Assembly: GCA_009760855.2 (NCBI GenBank)
Contig: WPIO01000049.1
Coordinates: 746,001 to 786,000 of the forward strand
DNA length: 40,000 bases
Direction: 5' to 3'
Source of the DNA: Cristatella mucedo
Taxonomy: Eukaryota > Bryozoa > Phylactolaemata > Cristatellidae
Program-made: the position numbers and the translations under genes
The notes under the pieces: model-generated
The model's input: only the letters and a program-made list of their open reading frames with translations
What the model was told of the DNA's origin: nothing
The model's database searches: none
Shown: positions 39,321 through 40,000 of the stretch, piece after piece
Layout: every line of letters starts with the position of its first letter
Numbering within the stretch: position 1 is the first letter of the stretch

Positions 39321-40000
39321 TGGCACTAATTTCAGCTCTGTTTTACCCGACTGACCTTCGACTAATTAGTGTTAGGCCACAGTCATAACTATGGACACGC
39401 ACATTGTGATATTGACTTGGTAGCAACGTTTGATGATTGATCAAAGGCAGCCATCAAATTAAGTTTTTTGTAATAAGCACTGTACAAGTAGTTTCAAGTT
39501 TACAACAGTTATTAGTGGCTACTATGGTGGACCAGCTTCAGTGATATTATCTGGAAGACTTGAAATGCTGCGTACATCCTTCGTGTTGGTCGTTCTGACA
39601 TATCTGCATGATTTGCTAGCCTGTCAATGCCTCATTACGATGTTTGTGCCAAACTTCCCTGAATTAAGTTAACATCAGAAAATTGGCAATGACTCTATAC
39701 AAGCCTGAAGACTTCCAGTGACACGCGACTAGATAGTGCATAAGGTTGAGGGCTCGCTCGCTGCAAACAACGTCGATATATGAGCTTATATCTGCGTGCT
39801 GATGGCGATGGTTGCACTCATGCGGTTTGCTTTCAATACATCGGCAATACGATAATTTTCTACCAAAGTCATATGGATCTCAAGAGATACGTACCCTAAC
39901 AGTGTTTTGAAACAAGCGGTAAAAGTAATGTTTGTTGGACATGCCTAACCGGCAGACCTCTTGTGTGTACTGCATATTTATGAATGTAGTCATAGACTGC
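39321..40000. other. Remaining torsin intron sequence
   Basis: I see no exon, repeat or RNA gene; the missing torsin 3' exon(s) should lie beyond this end. Confidence 0.4.

Overview
This is eukaryotic, almost certainly metazoan, nuclear DNA. Coding exons are short and separated by GT..AG introns. Both recognisable genes are animal membrane-system proteins, and most of the rest is decayed non-LTR retrotransposons, tRNA-derived SINEs and microsatellites. The torsin resembles vertebrate torsins more than the Drosophila type, but I cannot assign a phylum. No bacterial operon, CRISPR array, rRNA or intact tRNA gene was seen.

Two genes can be assembled exon by exon, both on the + strand. The first (4675-16590, nine exons) is a DHHC S-acyltransferase of the ZDHHC2/15/20 group. 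Every splice phase is consistent, and all four membrane segments, the DHHC cysteine-rich domain and the PaCCT-like tail motif are present. The second (from 35726, cut by the window end) is a torsin, an AAA+ ATPase of the ER and nuclear-envelope lumen. Four exons cover the signal peptide, hydrophobic segment, Walker A, Walker B and sensor 1; the C-terminal part lies beyond the window. The genes are about 19 kb apart. Both products act in the endomembrane system, but nothing in the sequence shows that they work together.

Region by region: 1-4670 holds old SINEs, a LINE 3' fragment, a long (CA)n tract and a 46-bp tandem duplication before the first gene. Intron 4 of the acyltransferase gene (6412-11760) is a dense repeat nest with two LINE families, three tRNA-like SINEs and a (TG)n tract. 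Intron 7 holds a roughly 310-bp-arm inverted repeat (14388-15080). From 16591 to 35725 lie two longer LINE copies with reverse-transcriptase YADD motifs (18832-21325 and 25930-27968), an antisense LINE copy, a decayed LTR-retrotransposon gag fragment and scattered SINEs. Torsin intron 1 contains another decayed LINE copy.

The repeats form a small network. 'LINE-A' ends in CGCTATACAAAA and a (TTACA)n tail. 'LINE-B' ends in TTCTCTGAGGGCGCTTTATCAAGTG and an (ATT)n tail. Two tRNA-headed SINE types carry 3' ends resembling those of LINE-A and LINE-B respectively, as expected if each SINE borrows a different LINE machinery. Family names here are local labels, not database names.
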